A DNA stretch of 64,000 nt from Earliella scabrosa (lineage: Eukaryota; Basidiomycota; Agaricomycetes; Polyporales; Polyporaceae): the NCBI GenBank assembly GCA_022605405.1, contig JABYQQ010000032.1:315751-379750 (forward strand), written 5' to 3'. Both the position numbers and the translations under genes were made by a program. Shown here piece by piece: positions 10,907-21,960 of this stretch (its first letter is position 1; the number at the start of each line of letters is the position of its first letter). Under the pieces are notes generated by a model. It saw nothing but the letters and a program-made list of their open reading frames with translations. It was not told the DNA's origin and made no database searches.

Positions 10907-12879
10907 ATGTCGACTTCGTCCCAGTTCGTGGATCTCACGCATCATCTATCTCCAGAAGTCCTGGTGCGCAAGATCAACCCGCTAAAGGAGATCATCCGTA
11001 TCACTCTAGAGAACCCTCACCTCATCTCGCTCGCCAACGGTGAATACCCTAGTCTGCACACTGCCGGCTGCCTACACTCATCCTCGCCTACCCTTCCCAG
11101 GAGATCCACACCACAGCCTCTCCCCAATCCGCCGTGTAGACTACGAAGTCGCCTCGGTTGCCGCCGACGACCCCGTCTCCGCCTGGCGCGCGGACGGGCC
11201 CTCCGCGCCGACGCAAGTGCTCAGCAGCACACACGACGCGTCCACGGCGCGTCTCCTCCGTGCCTCGCTCCAGTACGGCCACGGCGCGGGGCTCGCGGAC
11301 ACGCTCCGCGCCGTGTCCGCGCTCACCGCCGCGTACCACACCGCGCCGCACCACGTCGCGACGATGACGCTCGGGAATGCGGACGCGCTCGCGAAGGTGT
11401 TCCGCATGCTTGGCGCCCCGGGCGACCACTTCCTTGCGGACGAGTTCACATTTGGCCCGATGCCGCTCGCCGCGGCCGCGCACGGCGTGCGCTGGGTGCC
11501 CGTCCGCCTCGACGCGGGCGGGATCGTCCCCGCGGAGCTCGAGCGTGTCTTGGAAGGCTGGGATTATCGGCGCGGGAGGAGGCCGCATGTGCTGTACACT
11601 ACCCCGTGCGTGCGAGAGCGTGCTTGGGTCCAGTCGTGTCGGCGCATGATCGCTCATTCGTGTTCGCCTTTGCAGGTGCGGCCAGAACCCGACGGGGTCG
11701 ACGCTCAGTCTCGAGCGGAGGCTGCAGATCTACGCGATCGCGCAAAAGTACGACCTCGTCATCGTGGAGGACGGTGAGTGCGGTGCGCTTCGGTGCTGCG
11801 GTATTTACAGGGCACGGGATTGCATGCAGATCCATACTACTTTCTTCAATATGATCCTCCGAACACCACCCCTTCTGCGGACCAACCTCCTTCTGCGGAC
11901 CAGCCTCCTTCTGCGGACCAGCCCCCTTCCGCGCCTCCTACAGAGAAGCCGCTCCCAAAATCGTTTCTCTCCCTCGACGTCGACGGCCGCGTCGTTCGCG
12001 TAGACAGGTCCGCACTCATCCCATTTTGAACCTTCCCCACCCACCCATCTGACATCTACACACAGCTTCAGCAAGGTCCTCGCCCCAGGCCTGCGCCTCG
12101 GATACATCACAAGCACGCCCGCCTTCGCCACGCACCTCGTCAAGCTCGTCGACCTCTCCACACAGCACCCCTCCGGGCTCCCCCAACTCCTCCTCACCCA
12201 GCTTCTCGACCGTGATGGGTGGGGGCTCGCGGGCTTCGATCGCTGGGTGCGCAGCCTCGCGCGGGACTACGCGCGCCGGCGCGACTTCCTGCTGGCCTTG
12301 TTCGAGCGGGAGGTCGCGCGCACGGGCTGGGCGCAGGCAGATGTGCCCGAGGCGGGCATGTTTATCTGGATCAGGGTGTTTGTCGAACGCCATCCGCGCT
12401 TCACCGTCGATGGCGCGGTGGGCGGGACCACGTCCGACTGGATGGAGAAAGGGCGGGAGCCGGGCGAGAGAAAGCAGGCGGACAGAACTGAAGCTAAGAA
12501 CGATGAAGGGGAGGGGGAGCAGTGGGCCGTCGTCGGCTCCGTCCCGCGGACGAACGCGCGCGCGCTCATGGAGGAGCTCTTCGCCGCGTGCCTCGCTCAC
12601 GGGCTCATCGTCTGCCCCGCCACGGTCTTCACGCTCCCTGCGGACGCGGCGCACGACGAGGAGGGCGCGGTGCACATAGACGACGTGAGTGGTGCCCTTT
12701 GAATGGCGCATTGGCGTGGTGTGGCTGACAACGTTGTTGGTGATCGCGGCAGCGGTCCAACTTCCTGCGTGCGACGTTCGCGGGCTCTGAGGAGACGATG
12801 GCGCAAGGGATCCCGATCTTGGGACGGGTTCTTAGAGAGTTCTTCGCCGACGCTAAGGAGCCTTTGAAGGAGGGGTAAA
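10907..12879 (+). CDS. PLP-dependent aminotransferase, class I/II (Aro8-like aromatic/2-aminoadipate type)
   Basis: The enzyme should transfer amino groups between aromatic amino acids, kynurenine or 2-aminoadipate and a 2-oxo acid, using pyridoxal phosphate. Six exons splice cleanly from the ATG at 10907: SLANG|DPHHSLSPI, LYTTP|CGQNPTGSTLSLERR, VIVEDD|PYYFLQYD, VRVD|SFSKVLAPGLRLGYI (Schiff-base Lys in SFSK) and IDD|RSNFLRATFAG (substrate carboxylate Arg). The NPTG Asn and the DDPYY Asp/Tyr that hold PLP are present. Two insertions are unusual. PPSADQ is repeated three times right after the DPYYFLQYD block (an 18-bp tandem repeat at about 11885-11935). A charged, Glu/Lys-rich insert (GREPGERKQADRTEAKNDEG) lies before the C-terminal domain. 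The stop is at 12877-12879. Exact substrate is uncertain. Confidence 0.88.
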
Positions 12880-13442
12880 AGATATGTACGGTCTGTTCCC
12901 CGACAAGCTGCACATACACTGCAATGGCATACACAAGACGAGACAGGCGTGGGCATACCTGCTACCTAGCTTCGGTGGGATATAGTGTTTTGCTTATGTA
13001 CGTAGTAAGTAGCTGCATTCGGTCTGAGAAAGATTGGGAACATCCACATCAGTGCAACGAGCTGTTCACCGTTACCGTGCAGACGGTGTATTATGAGGAT
13101 GCGCGGACCCTCCTGACTCCCCGCAAAGCTGTAATAGTCTGGCGAAGCGGCCATGTCAGAGAGGTTCTTGAGCCTTGCGAACTCACCCCTTCCAAACGAC
13201 GCCATCGACGGCCGAGACTTGGTGTGGTCAATCGGAGCGTTCAACTGACCGCAAATTTCTGACGAACGAGTCACGACATCCAGATTCCACATTACTGTGC
13301 ACCCCGGCTAGGAGTTCCGCGTCCGCATGTCCAGCCAAGGGATGTCCGCTGGCCTTCCATCGACTGAGTTGATAAGATGCGCATCCAATAACCAAGGGTT
13401 GCGTATTCATGGATATATATATATCTCACTACTGGGGACGCC
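12880..13442. other. intergenic region between convergent genes
   Basis: This 563-bp spacer separates the 3' ends of the aminotransferase (plus) and the S53 peptidase (minus). It contains a short AT repeat at about 13412-13425 and no recognisable gene. Confidence 0.5.
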
Positions 13443-15525
13443 TCATGGCAGCTCCAAGAACCTCGCAAGAAGCTTGAGGAAGTTCGGGGTGCCGAGACCA
13501 GTCACTGGGTCCCACCCTGGCCGAGCCGCGAACCCCTGCGTGCCACAACCAGGGTTCGTGCCGTTCGTGATGTCCTTGAATGCTCCAGCAAACTTGCTCG
13601 AGTACAGCTGAGGGCAAAACCGTCAGGACGACCACCATAGCATGACAATGACACATGACACATACCGCAGGATTAACCCAACCAAGAGGCCTCTTGCGCA
13701 CCGCCAGCCGCGCATCGTTGATCGCCGACAGCAGAGACGCGATGGTAGGCGCAGACGCAGACGTGCCCGAGATGAGCGCGAGGCGGCCGTTCACCGCGAC
13801 AGAGTAGTTGAGCCCGTTCGCACTGATGTCCGGGAACGCCCTGCCCGACTCATTGAAGATCGCGGACGAGTAACCAGGCGGGAACTTGTTGAGGTAGCCC
13901 GCGACCGCCCCCTGCTGGAAGTCCGCGCGCGGGAAGATATCCGAGAACCCGCCGCCGGACGGGAAGCGCTGAAAGACCGCGCTTTCCGGGTCGGTCACCT
14001 TGTTCCCGGGCACGACCTGCGTCGCGCCGACCGAGGTCACGTACGGGCACCCGCCAGGGAAGGACGGGTTGAAGCGCTGCCCGTCGGGCACCTGGTTGCG
14101 GTCTTCGTCGAGGCAAAGGTCGTCGAATCCGGCGACGCCGTTGTCACCAGACGAGTAGACGAAGGTCATGCCCGTGAGGCTGAGCTTGCCGTACTCGGCG
14201 CACTGGCGGCGCATGTAGGCGGCCGTGAGGTCCGCCTCTTGGTAGCCGTAAGACGTCGAGATGACCAAGGCCGTCTTCTTTCCACCGCAGTCCTTCGGGC
14301 CCTTGTAGCCGCCCGGTTGATCGTTGGGGTAGTGGGCGTCTTGGACAGGATCGTCGCCGCCATCGAAGGTGCAGTAGGAACCGTCGAGGCCATCGAGGAA
14401 GTCGTTGAACGATGCCCCCTGGACCGGGTCACCGACTTGGTAGAGGAGGACCTCTTGCTTCTTCCCCACCAGACCCATCATGTACTGCAGGTCAAGGCTG
14501 GACTCGCCGATGGCACCGCCTGGGGCGAGGAGACCGCCGTCGATGCTGATGAGAGTCGGGCGCTGGCCGACCTGACTCTTGGAGTAGTTGCCGAAGAAGA
14601 CATCGAAGTCTGCAGGGATGTGCGTTTGAGGGGTGTACTCGACTGATCAACGTGTCAGTCAGGATGCGGTGTCAAACGGACGGACGTGAGAGGATAGAGG
14701 GGACTAACCGACACCGATAGTGTTCTTTTTCGCGGCGAACGGAGTGTAGACAAAGTCGTAGAGAACACGAAGACAGGCGAGCGTGATTGCTTCGTCGCAG
14801 TGAGCGAGATCAGTGAAGATATTCTACGATGGGGTCAGGACTAAGTTTACTGAACGCTAGAAGACGGCGATAGCGGAGCTTACGTGGACTGGGCCACCCA
14901 TTTTGGGCGCTGCGCCGAAGCCAACGCTTCCAATCTTCTTTGCGACGGCGAAGTCTGTGCTTCCATGCCGCTTAATCTTCACGTCAAAGTGCAAGGTCGG
15001 AGTGATGAGGTCGACGTGCTTCGAGACGTGCTCGGGCAGATGGTATTGGCCGTGGCATGCGACGTGCTCGCGGCCGTCCTTGGAGTGCTCGTACACGTAG
15101 TACTCCGTTCCAAGGAGGTGCTCCGCCTCTTCCACGGTGACGTTGACCATGACCCATCCGCCACTCTTGCTGAGGACGATGCGGTCGGGACTGATCCACC
15201 CATCCTCGACGAGCCAGGCGTGAACAGCGTCTACGGACTCCTTGGAAGGGCGGAAGACGTTCGCGACCTCGGCAGGCGTCCAGTGCTTGCTATAGTTGGG
15301 AGAGTCCGGGTGGGCGACGTCCATGAGGTGCGCGTCGAGATCCGCCAGATTGGACTGAACGAGGCCGACGCTGAGGGGAAGCATAACATCCGGCTCCGCA
15401 CGGCGCACTGGGCTCCATCCGGCGGGAAGAGAGCGGCGGGATTCGTGCACAACCCGTTTGGTGGGCGCGCGTGCGGCACAAGAGAGCGACGCGAGGAGAA
15501 TCGGGAGGACCCCGTGGAGCAGCAT
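13443..15525 (-). CDS. secreted S53 family serine-carboxyl peptidase (sedolisin / tripeptidyl peptidase type)
   Basis: This is a secreted acid peptidase, probably releasing tripeptides from proteins outside the cell. The ATG at 15525-15523 starts a signal peptide (MLLHGVLPILLASLSCAARA). The activation pro-domain follows (VHESRRSLPAGW, LVQSNLADLDAHLMDVAHPD, HLLGTEYYVYEH). Short introns near 14880-14830, 14707-14645 and 13668-13611 are removed cleanly. In the catalytic domain, GESSLDLQYMM holds the Glu and Asp of the triad, VYSSGDNGV the oxyanion Asp, and ALISGTSASAPTIASLL the nucleophilic Ser. The C-terminal calcium site is FKDITNGTNPG plus GWDPVTGLGTPN. All catalytic residues are present and the frame is continuous to the TGA at 13445-13443, so it should be active. 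Basidiomycetes usually carry several such genes for protein degradation. Confidence 0.93.
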
Positions 15526-16537
15526 CTTGATACTTGCCTTGGGCAGACCAGTGGAAGACGGGCTCGCCTCGCTTTGAACGCATCCTTCTTATACGCGCAT
15601 AGCAGTACCCACCGTGAGATGACGGTCGAAGACCAATGTAAAGGGCGGTGATGGCGGCGGAAGAAGCTGATGGCTAGAACACGAGTCCCGCTCCGAGACA
15701 CGGAAATGCTTCTCAATCTTGGTGGGGCGGAATCCTATCGTTGTGCTGTGACATGCTATGACTGACAATGAGGCATCGGAGAGGTCGGTTAGATGCACGG
15801 TGACAGATATGTCAGAGAAGGGACATGGGCGCAGAAGATCTGCTCGTCCAAGTGATGCCGTCATCGTGCCATGGGGCGCGCCCCGAGAAGCAGACCACGA
15901 ACATTCATCTGGATAGGATCCCCCGGCCTTTGGGGTCGGTGGATCGACACGGCGCCCTGTAGTACACGACCCGGATTATGAGTCATGCGCAATCGCATCC
16001 GATCGTTGCAAAGCTGGAGTCGTTGGGCCTCCCGACGAGTAAGACATCCGAATTGGTGAACACCGCTTAACGGACGGTTGCGGGAAACTCTATGGCGATA
16101 ATCAAACGCCTGACGGACACCGACCTAAAATAACACGCACCTCATTGACTCGAGGTCTACCGAATTCCTGGACACCGAAGGGGGACAGGTCTCGTTGGCA
16201 TTAATGACAAGTCCGTTCGGGGTGGGAAAAGTGGCGCGATCGCGTGCGTTCGTGTTTCATATAGCTCGAAAAGGAAGGTAGGACACACGGACCCCCTGGC
16301 ACCCCGTGTGGCGGTGGGTGTAGGAGCGTGTCGGAGCGTGTCGTGGTTGTAGGAGCGTGTCGTGGTTGTGACGACCGTTTTGGGAGGTGATGTGGGACTA
16401 AGTAGTAAGCAGCGGTACTAGCAGGGATGAGGTGGTATACATAGTATAGTGCTTGTCTCGATATTTAATGATCAGGGGAGCGGGCCCTACTGCCCTACTT
16501 CTACAGGCAATGTGCTCGGCACCTACTCTTCGACGGG
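15526..16537. other. intergenic region without recognisable genes
   Basis: About 1 kb lies upstream of the S53 gene with no recognisable coding sequence. Its left end should hold the S53 promoter. Toward the right there is a short degenerate tandem repeat, listed separately. Beyond about 16.4 kb the plus strand becomes G/T-rich. Confidence 0.45.
16319..16371. repeat. short degenerate tandem repeat
   Basis: The phrase GTAGGAGCGTGTCGTGGTTG and partial versions of it recur two to three times in about 53 bp. It is probably a local slippage product. No function is visible. Confidence 0.6.
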
Positions 16538-18565
16538 TCATCTGCGACGGTGGTCAAGATCGCGTTCGAGGTCCTCTCTGAGCCAGATAATGTAGTCCAA
16601 CGTGGGGACGGGATGCGGGCGAGATTGTCCCCGCGGCAAGAAGCAAGAGATGGGCCGGAGTCCTGGATGTCGCGGATGCAGGCGACGTCCTACAGAGTGC
16701 CTTGTGCGGCGATGCTCTGTGGGGAGAGGCTGCTCTCCGGAGATTCGCTGTTGCGCTCGAATACGTCGTATCCATGGCACCAGAGGGATATCAAGAGCAG
16801 TCGTTTGCTGCTCGCCCCGCATGTCGCGCACATCGTGTTGGGTCCCTTTGGACCCTGAGATGGTTGTTAGTGACGCCGCGGGGGAGAGTACTGTGAGCGT
16901 ACACGTCGTGTTAGCGCGGCACCGGTGGCGCCGCATTTGCACCTGTTGGGACGAGTGGGCTGGTACGGAGCGTCAGTGGGCCTGCTTTATGGTCAAAATA
17001 GTTCGCACCGTGTGGTTGTGCAGAGTCCGCGGGACGATTTTCGGGGTGTCGTACTGTCCCCAGAACTCTGTGGGAGGGTAAGTACGGTTTGTAGAGCACT
17101 AGACGCGCCTGATATACCTTCGTTGGTTGAGGGCGGGTATGTCGATAGGAGGTTGTCGAACGCTGCAAATAGAGTGGTTAGAGTCGGTGTGTTGGCGAGA
17201 TTAGCAAATGGGAGTTACTGACAATCTCCTTCCGTCCACTCTACGACGGTCAGTCGTGCGGAGCTGGAGTGAGTCGTGGCGTCAGTTAGAAGTTGTGGTA
17301 CGTACCTTCGGCGAGAGAAAGAAGTGTCGAGGGGAGTTGCGGTGATGGGGCATGGATGACGGGTTGCTGTGAGATTCCGAGTGTGGTCTGGTATGTGTTA
17401 GCAGGGATGCGGTCGGGCGAGAAGCGAGCGGTTCTGAGCGGGGGCGTGGTGAGGAGTATGCTGAAGAGGCAGGGAGATGTCACGATACGCTTGTGGGTGT
17501 TAGTGGTGCGCATGTGTCGTGTGCTCACCTCGCGAGATTTGCCGGCTGTGTGTCGGCGAGCGTTGGGTGCTGGCACGTACGAGGGCGTCGGGGAGGAGCG
17601 AGTCGGGTTTCTCCCGACGGAATCGTAAGGACAAGGGCGCTCGTAGAAGCAGTGTAGTGCTGCCAATCGACAGTTCTCGCATTGTCGTCCGCCGGTGCAC
17701 TGGATGGAGCCCGAAGCGTTAACCCGGGAGTGAGCCAGGAGGACCATGATACTTACATTCGTTAGTCCTCGTCGTGCACAGGGGCTACAGCGGCTCGGAA
17801 AGGAGTATGTCGGTGGAGAGTGTCGGATATTCGTTCGTGGTGGGAGGTTGAGCTGTTCCTGAATGGTTAGTAGGGTTATGATTTAAATAGGGGGCGTGCG
17901 GACGATGTGGCTGGAGGGATGGCCGGGTGCTGCGGAAGATCAATTCGCATTTGCCCGTAGTTGAAGAGGTGTTCTGGACTTACAGGTGTGATAGACGGAG
18001 ACCGGCGTGGTTACGGTCGGTTCTGGTTTGCACGGTGGAGGCATGTGTAGCGTCGGGTGGCGTGAGGAGTAAAGGTGGTGTGTGGAAGACGTTGGAACTG
18101 TGTCAGCGGCGTTGGGTTGGTGGTGAGCTGGAAAGAAGACGGCGCCGTTGGAGGCTCTGCTTTGCTCAAAGTCAATCACGATCTGAGATCTTGCATGACG
18201 CAACTTACCGTACTTTCGGGTCCAACTTGACCCTGCGGGCGCTAGCGGTCGTTGGTGGTGAGGTCTTTGAAAGAGCACGCGGTCGCGTAGGGTGGGATGC
18301 GTTCCGGCCACGTTGGAGTGGTTGAAGGGTCTGGCCGTTGCACAGCACGGAAAGTTTGGGGACTGTCGGTCGTGTGACCTGTAGTCAGTCATCAGTACAA
18401 CGTCGGTACCACCTTGCAGGGCGGTAGGCGTGTTCGCTACGTAGTACCGATCACAGTTGTGCACCGGGACGGTCGTGCTCGGAGGTTCGTTGAATCTGTT
18501 CGTCATAGGATAGCATACATATCAGAACGGGGGTGGCGCGGAGCGCTAGATGCACACAGATGAAC
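16538..18565 (-). other. unrecognised region with minus-strand coding bias, possible relic
   Basis: The minus strand is C/A-rich and carries several open stretches (about 134, 153 and 188 codons at 16538-16942, 17286-17747 and 17940-18506). They translate to Pro/Ser/Thr/Arg-rich sequence without known domains. Canonical donor sequences on the minus strand occur near 17303, 17527, 17755 and 17982, so a multi-exon gene or relic is possible. The composition resembles the Pro/Ser/Thr-rich ORF in the Helitron at 47.6-48.8 kb. I cannot show homology by eye. Confidence 0.3.
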
Positions 18566-18899
18566 TCAAAGTGAAAAACATCTGACATATGCGCGTATAT
18601 TGGAGAACAACGGGCACCGGCAGTCAAGCGTACAAGTCGGCGTCGTGCGTGTCATCGTCAACGCCCGCATTCGATGGAGCAGGTGCGACCATTGCTGTCG
18701 GAGCACTCGCGTCTTCGGGTTTCTTTTGGATATCGGGATGCCCATGTACCTGATGATCTGCTCGTTGTGGTAGCTGGTGTCCATGTTAGTGACGTTGCAC
18801 TGCACACCAAGTTTGGCGACGTTGGACACCGACCTGATCATGGGGGAACAGGGTCGTCCTCCTCCTCGTCCTTGTAAATCTTGGGGTCGGCAGGCTCCT

Positions 18900-21800
18900 T
18901 CTCCGTCCGTTGTCTGGGCTCTCAGAAGTCCCCGTGGATCTAGGTGCTCGACATCCGCTATATGCAGACCACGCGGCGCGGTGTCGATGGCGAGCAGCGC
19001 TGAGTTCGGTGTAGACTTGACGCGGTCGAGGTTGTGGAGGGGTTGGCGCTGCTGGAGCCGCGAGTGGAGAGGGAACGAGGATATGTCCAGTAGCTCGAGG
19101 TGTGCGAGGAGTCGGTGCATTCGGTAGGTGGTCGCCCGGGTCTCCGTTGGTCTTGGGCGCGCCGGTGTTGGTACCGTTGGGCATGAGGCCGTCGACGATC
19201 TCGGAGAGCTGGGAATGAGGTCGAGCTTGTACGACTGGAGGTTGAAGAACGTGCGGAGACCGTTCTTTGTGGCGTTCTTCGTGACATTGATGAGCTTGTG
19301 CGAGACCTCCTCGACGAGACGGGTGAGTTCCTTGGTGTTGATGTGGACTTTCAAGAGTTACTGGGCGAGCTCGTTCGCGCCCGTGGTCATGTCGACACAG
19401 TCGCTGGCAACGTAACCTCCGGGGTTGAGTTGAGGTTACGGGCTTGCGTGGGAGACTCGAGCTCGTAGATGGCGTCGTCGACCTTCTGTCCGGAAGTGTT
19501 GAGAGTTGAATATGTGAGTACGCTGTAGCTTGGAAGTCTGACGCATGACCGACCAATGATCTGTTTCAAGTTCTTCCGATTGTGCAGGATCTGCGCATCG
19601 ATCTGGGTTTTGGTGGCTTTCTGGTTTAAGCCCCGGTTCTGAAAGAGGATCTCCGAAGATCAGAGGTAGCCAATCATTCACGTCGAACCTACCTGCTGGG
19701 TCTCTGAGAGCTGCTGGATAGGGGCATGCATAAACTCCTGCAGGATAGTAATCTCCTGGTCCTTCTCTTCCAGCAGGTGCTCCATATCACCGCTGGCATG
19801 GTCGAGCTTGCTGAGCAGATCGTCGATGTGTATCTGCTTGGGCTGGAAAGCAATGAGCATGCGGAGGATGATCACACCACGGAGACGGACATACCCGCAG
19901 GGAGTGTTCAACCTCAGTGAGCTGACGGTTGTACTTCGACAGCACACGAGACACGTCCGAGCTCTTTGACCGGGCCCCATGCTCAGCCCGCTCATTCGCA
20001 AAGCTGATTTCGCGCCGGAGTCTATCGATCTCGTCCTTGTCTGCGGACTTTTGGCGGTTGAGGTCAAACCGAGCGCGGTCGCGCTCACAGATGCAAGTTC
20101 TTCCCCTTCAGGTCACGCTCCATGCGCTCTGTCTTGTCGATGACTTCCTGCGCGGAGTTGGCATTGAGCTGCATCTGCTTGAACTTCGCCAGCATATTGA
20201 GGTGCTCTGTCCGTAGTTGGCTGTACGGCTTGGCCAAAGCCTCGTACTTCTAATGCCACATCACGACGTGCTCCTGTAACTGCGGAATGAGCTCATCTTT
20301 GGACATCATCTGGGAGTTGACGTTCGTAGAGACACCAGCGAGTTCGCACTCTAGGGCTTTGAGTCTCTGAGGAGAGCAGAAGTGAGCGCCGATTTTATAT
20401 AGCGACGTAAGGAACAACGGACCCGGTCGTACTGCTCCGACATGAGCTGGTCACGTTCGTACTGACCAGGCATGGCGAGCACCTCGTGCTCGAGGTCATG
20501 TACTTGTTGAGAGGCCTGGTTACCGTACTGCATCATTTGCTGTTGCATTTGCTGCTGCCTAGGCTGCTCGTCTGCCAACCGCTCCCTCTCGGCTTGTTCT
20601 GCATGGCGTTGCTCGAACTCGCGTCGTTGCAGTTCTTCCATCGCCTTGCGCTGCTCCTCTTTGGCTTCGCGCGCAGCTACCGGAGCAGCTTGTTGCTCTT
20701 CATACTGCTTGAGCATGCGAGCTTGTTCGTTGATCTCTGCAGCTGTTGGCTGGGGGGTGGCGGGTGGTGAAGTGCTCACTGTTGTGCTTCTTGGACGAGC
20801 GGGAAGGTCGGGAGCGGAACCGTTATGCAACAGATTTGGTGGCTCCGGTGTAGACTGTCAGCATCGCGCAAATTGACGCATCATTGATGCACCTGGCCAA
20901 TTTTGGGGACATTAATCAATCCAGTAAGATGTTTGAGATTGGAGCACTCGTAGTAGAACTTGCGTAGAGCGTAGTGTTGTTGACTGTAGCGTGAGCGGAG
21001 AGGTTTAACAGTCTCGATATCGCTTGTTCCTATACCATGATCAGCTACGGCGCAACCAATTACTCGGCTCAAGATGCACTTCGGTGCATCGCGCGAAGCA
21101 TGCTGGTGATGAAGCGGTAGATACCGCAGCTCTCCTTGACTAGAGGCACTAGAGCAGAGATACGGCGATCGTTGTTCGCAGAGCTCCGGAGGTGGCCAAC
21201 GATCATCCTCTGGAACGAGTCGATGTGGTCCTCGAGGCCCATCAGGTCCGAGATAGTTTCATATCTGTGCATGGGATGAGCACATGATACACAGAGATGC
21301 GGGCATGCTCACCCTTCGTCGGGGTCGTCGATCCCTTTGAGTGTGATGTACTCCTCGTACTCAAACAAAGCATTGAGCTCCGGCCGTAGTCTTGGGAAGG
21401 GCAGCTTTGGCAAGAGGACTCGGACATAGGTTCGAATGAGAGGACCATATCCTGCGGCAAGATCGAAGAGGCGAGAGGACTATAAGGATAGTGAACATAC
21501 CTCGCGCCGTCTCCTGTCCAACCGTGCGCGCGCACGTCTCCAACCAACCCGTCTGTCCATGTGCTTCTTTGATTGTCCGCGCGCATCGCTGTTATTCCTG
21601 ACTAGAGGTATGCGCATAACCGAGATGTATCACAGGGTGACCTTCCTGCAACACTTTCGGGACGGTGATGAGAGCTTTGAAACTTTGCACCTTGTCAGAG
21701 AGGATTGGCTGCAATCGGAGACCAGTCCAGAAGGTTATCGACAAGTGGTAATCCCAAGTGTAGACAATGCACTCTTGAAGCCTGAGTTGAGTCTGGAATG

Positions 21801-21960
21801 CACTGCGCGTCATAACATGGATACGCACCTCGGACGTGTTTCTGCTTTGGCGCAGTCTCATCCGGGCTGGTCGCCTTCTTGATGTTTACTACTAGTTCTG
21901 CCTCCGCCTTGTCCTTGCCCACCGCACGTGTCGGATAACGGACCCCATCGCCGTCGATGT
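18900..21960 (-). pseudogene. Sla2/End4 (HIP1-related) endocytosis adaptor, degenerate and C-terminally truncated copy
   Basis: Functional Sla2 links clathrin-coated endocytic sites to actin through an N-terminal ANTH domain, a coiled coil and a C-terminal I/LWEQ (talin) module. Here the minus strand gives, in order, DKAEAELVVNIKKATSPDET, CIVYTWDYHLSITFWTGLRL, FKALITVPKVLQEGHPV, GWLETCARTVG, YETISDLMGLEDHIDSFQRM and FITSMLRAMHRS (ANTH, about 21930-21070). The Gln-rich coiled coil follows (QQQMQQQMMQYGNQASQQVH, 20830-20350; QIHIDDLLSKLDHASGDMEH and IQQLSETQQ, to about 19690). Then come KVHINTKELTRLVEEVSHKL and FNLQSYKLDLIPS. Successive pieces fall in different frames with stops between them, and introns are retained. 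The I/LWEQ module is missing; similarity ends near 18.9 kb. It is a decayed, truncated genomic copy, not a retro-copy. The working gene is presumably elsewhere. Confidence 0.82.
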
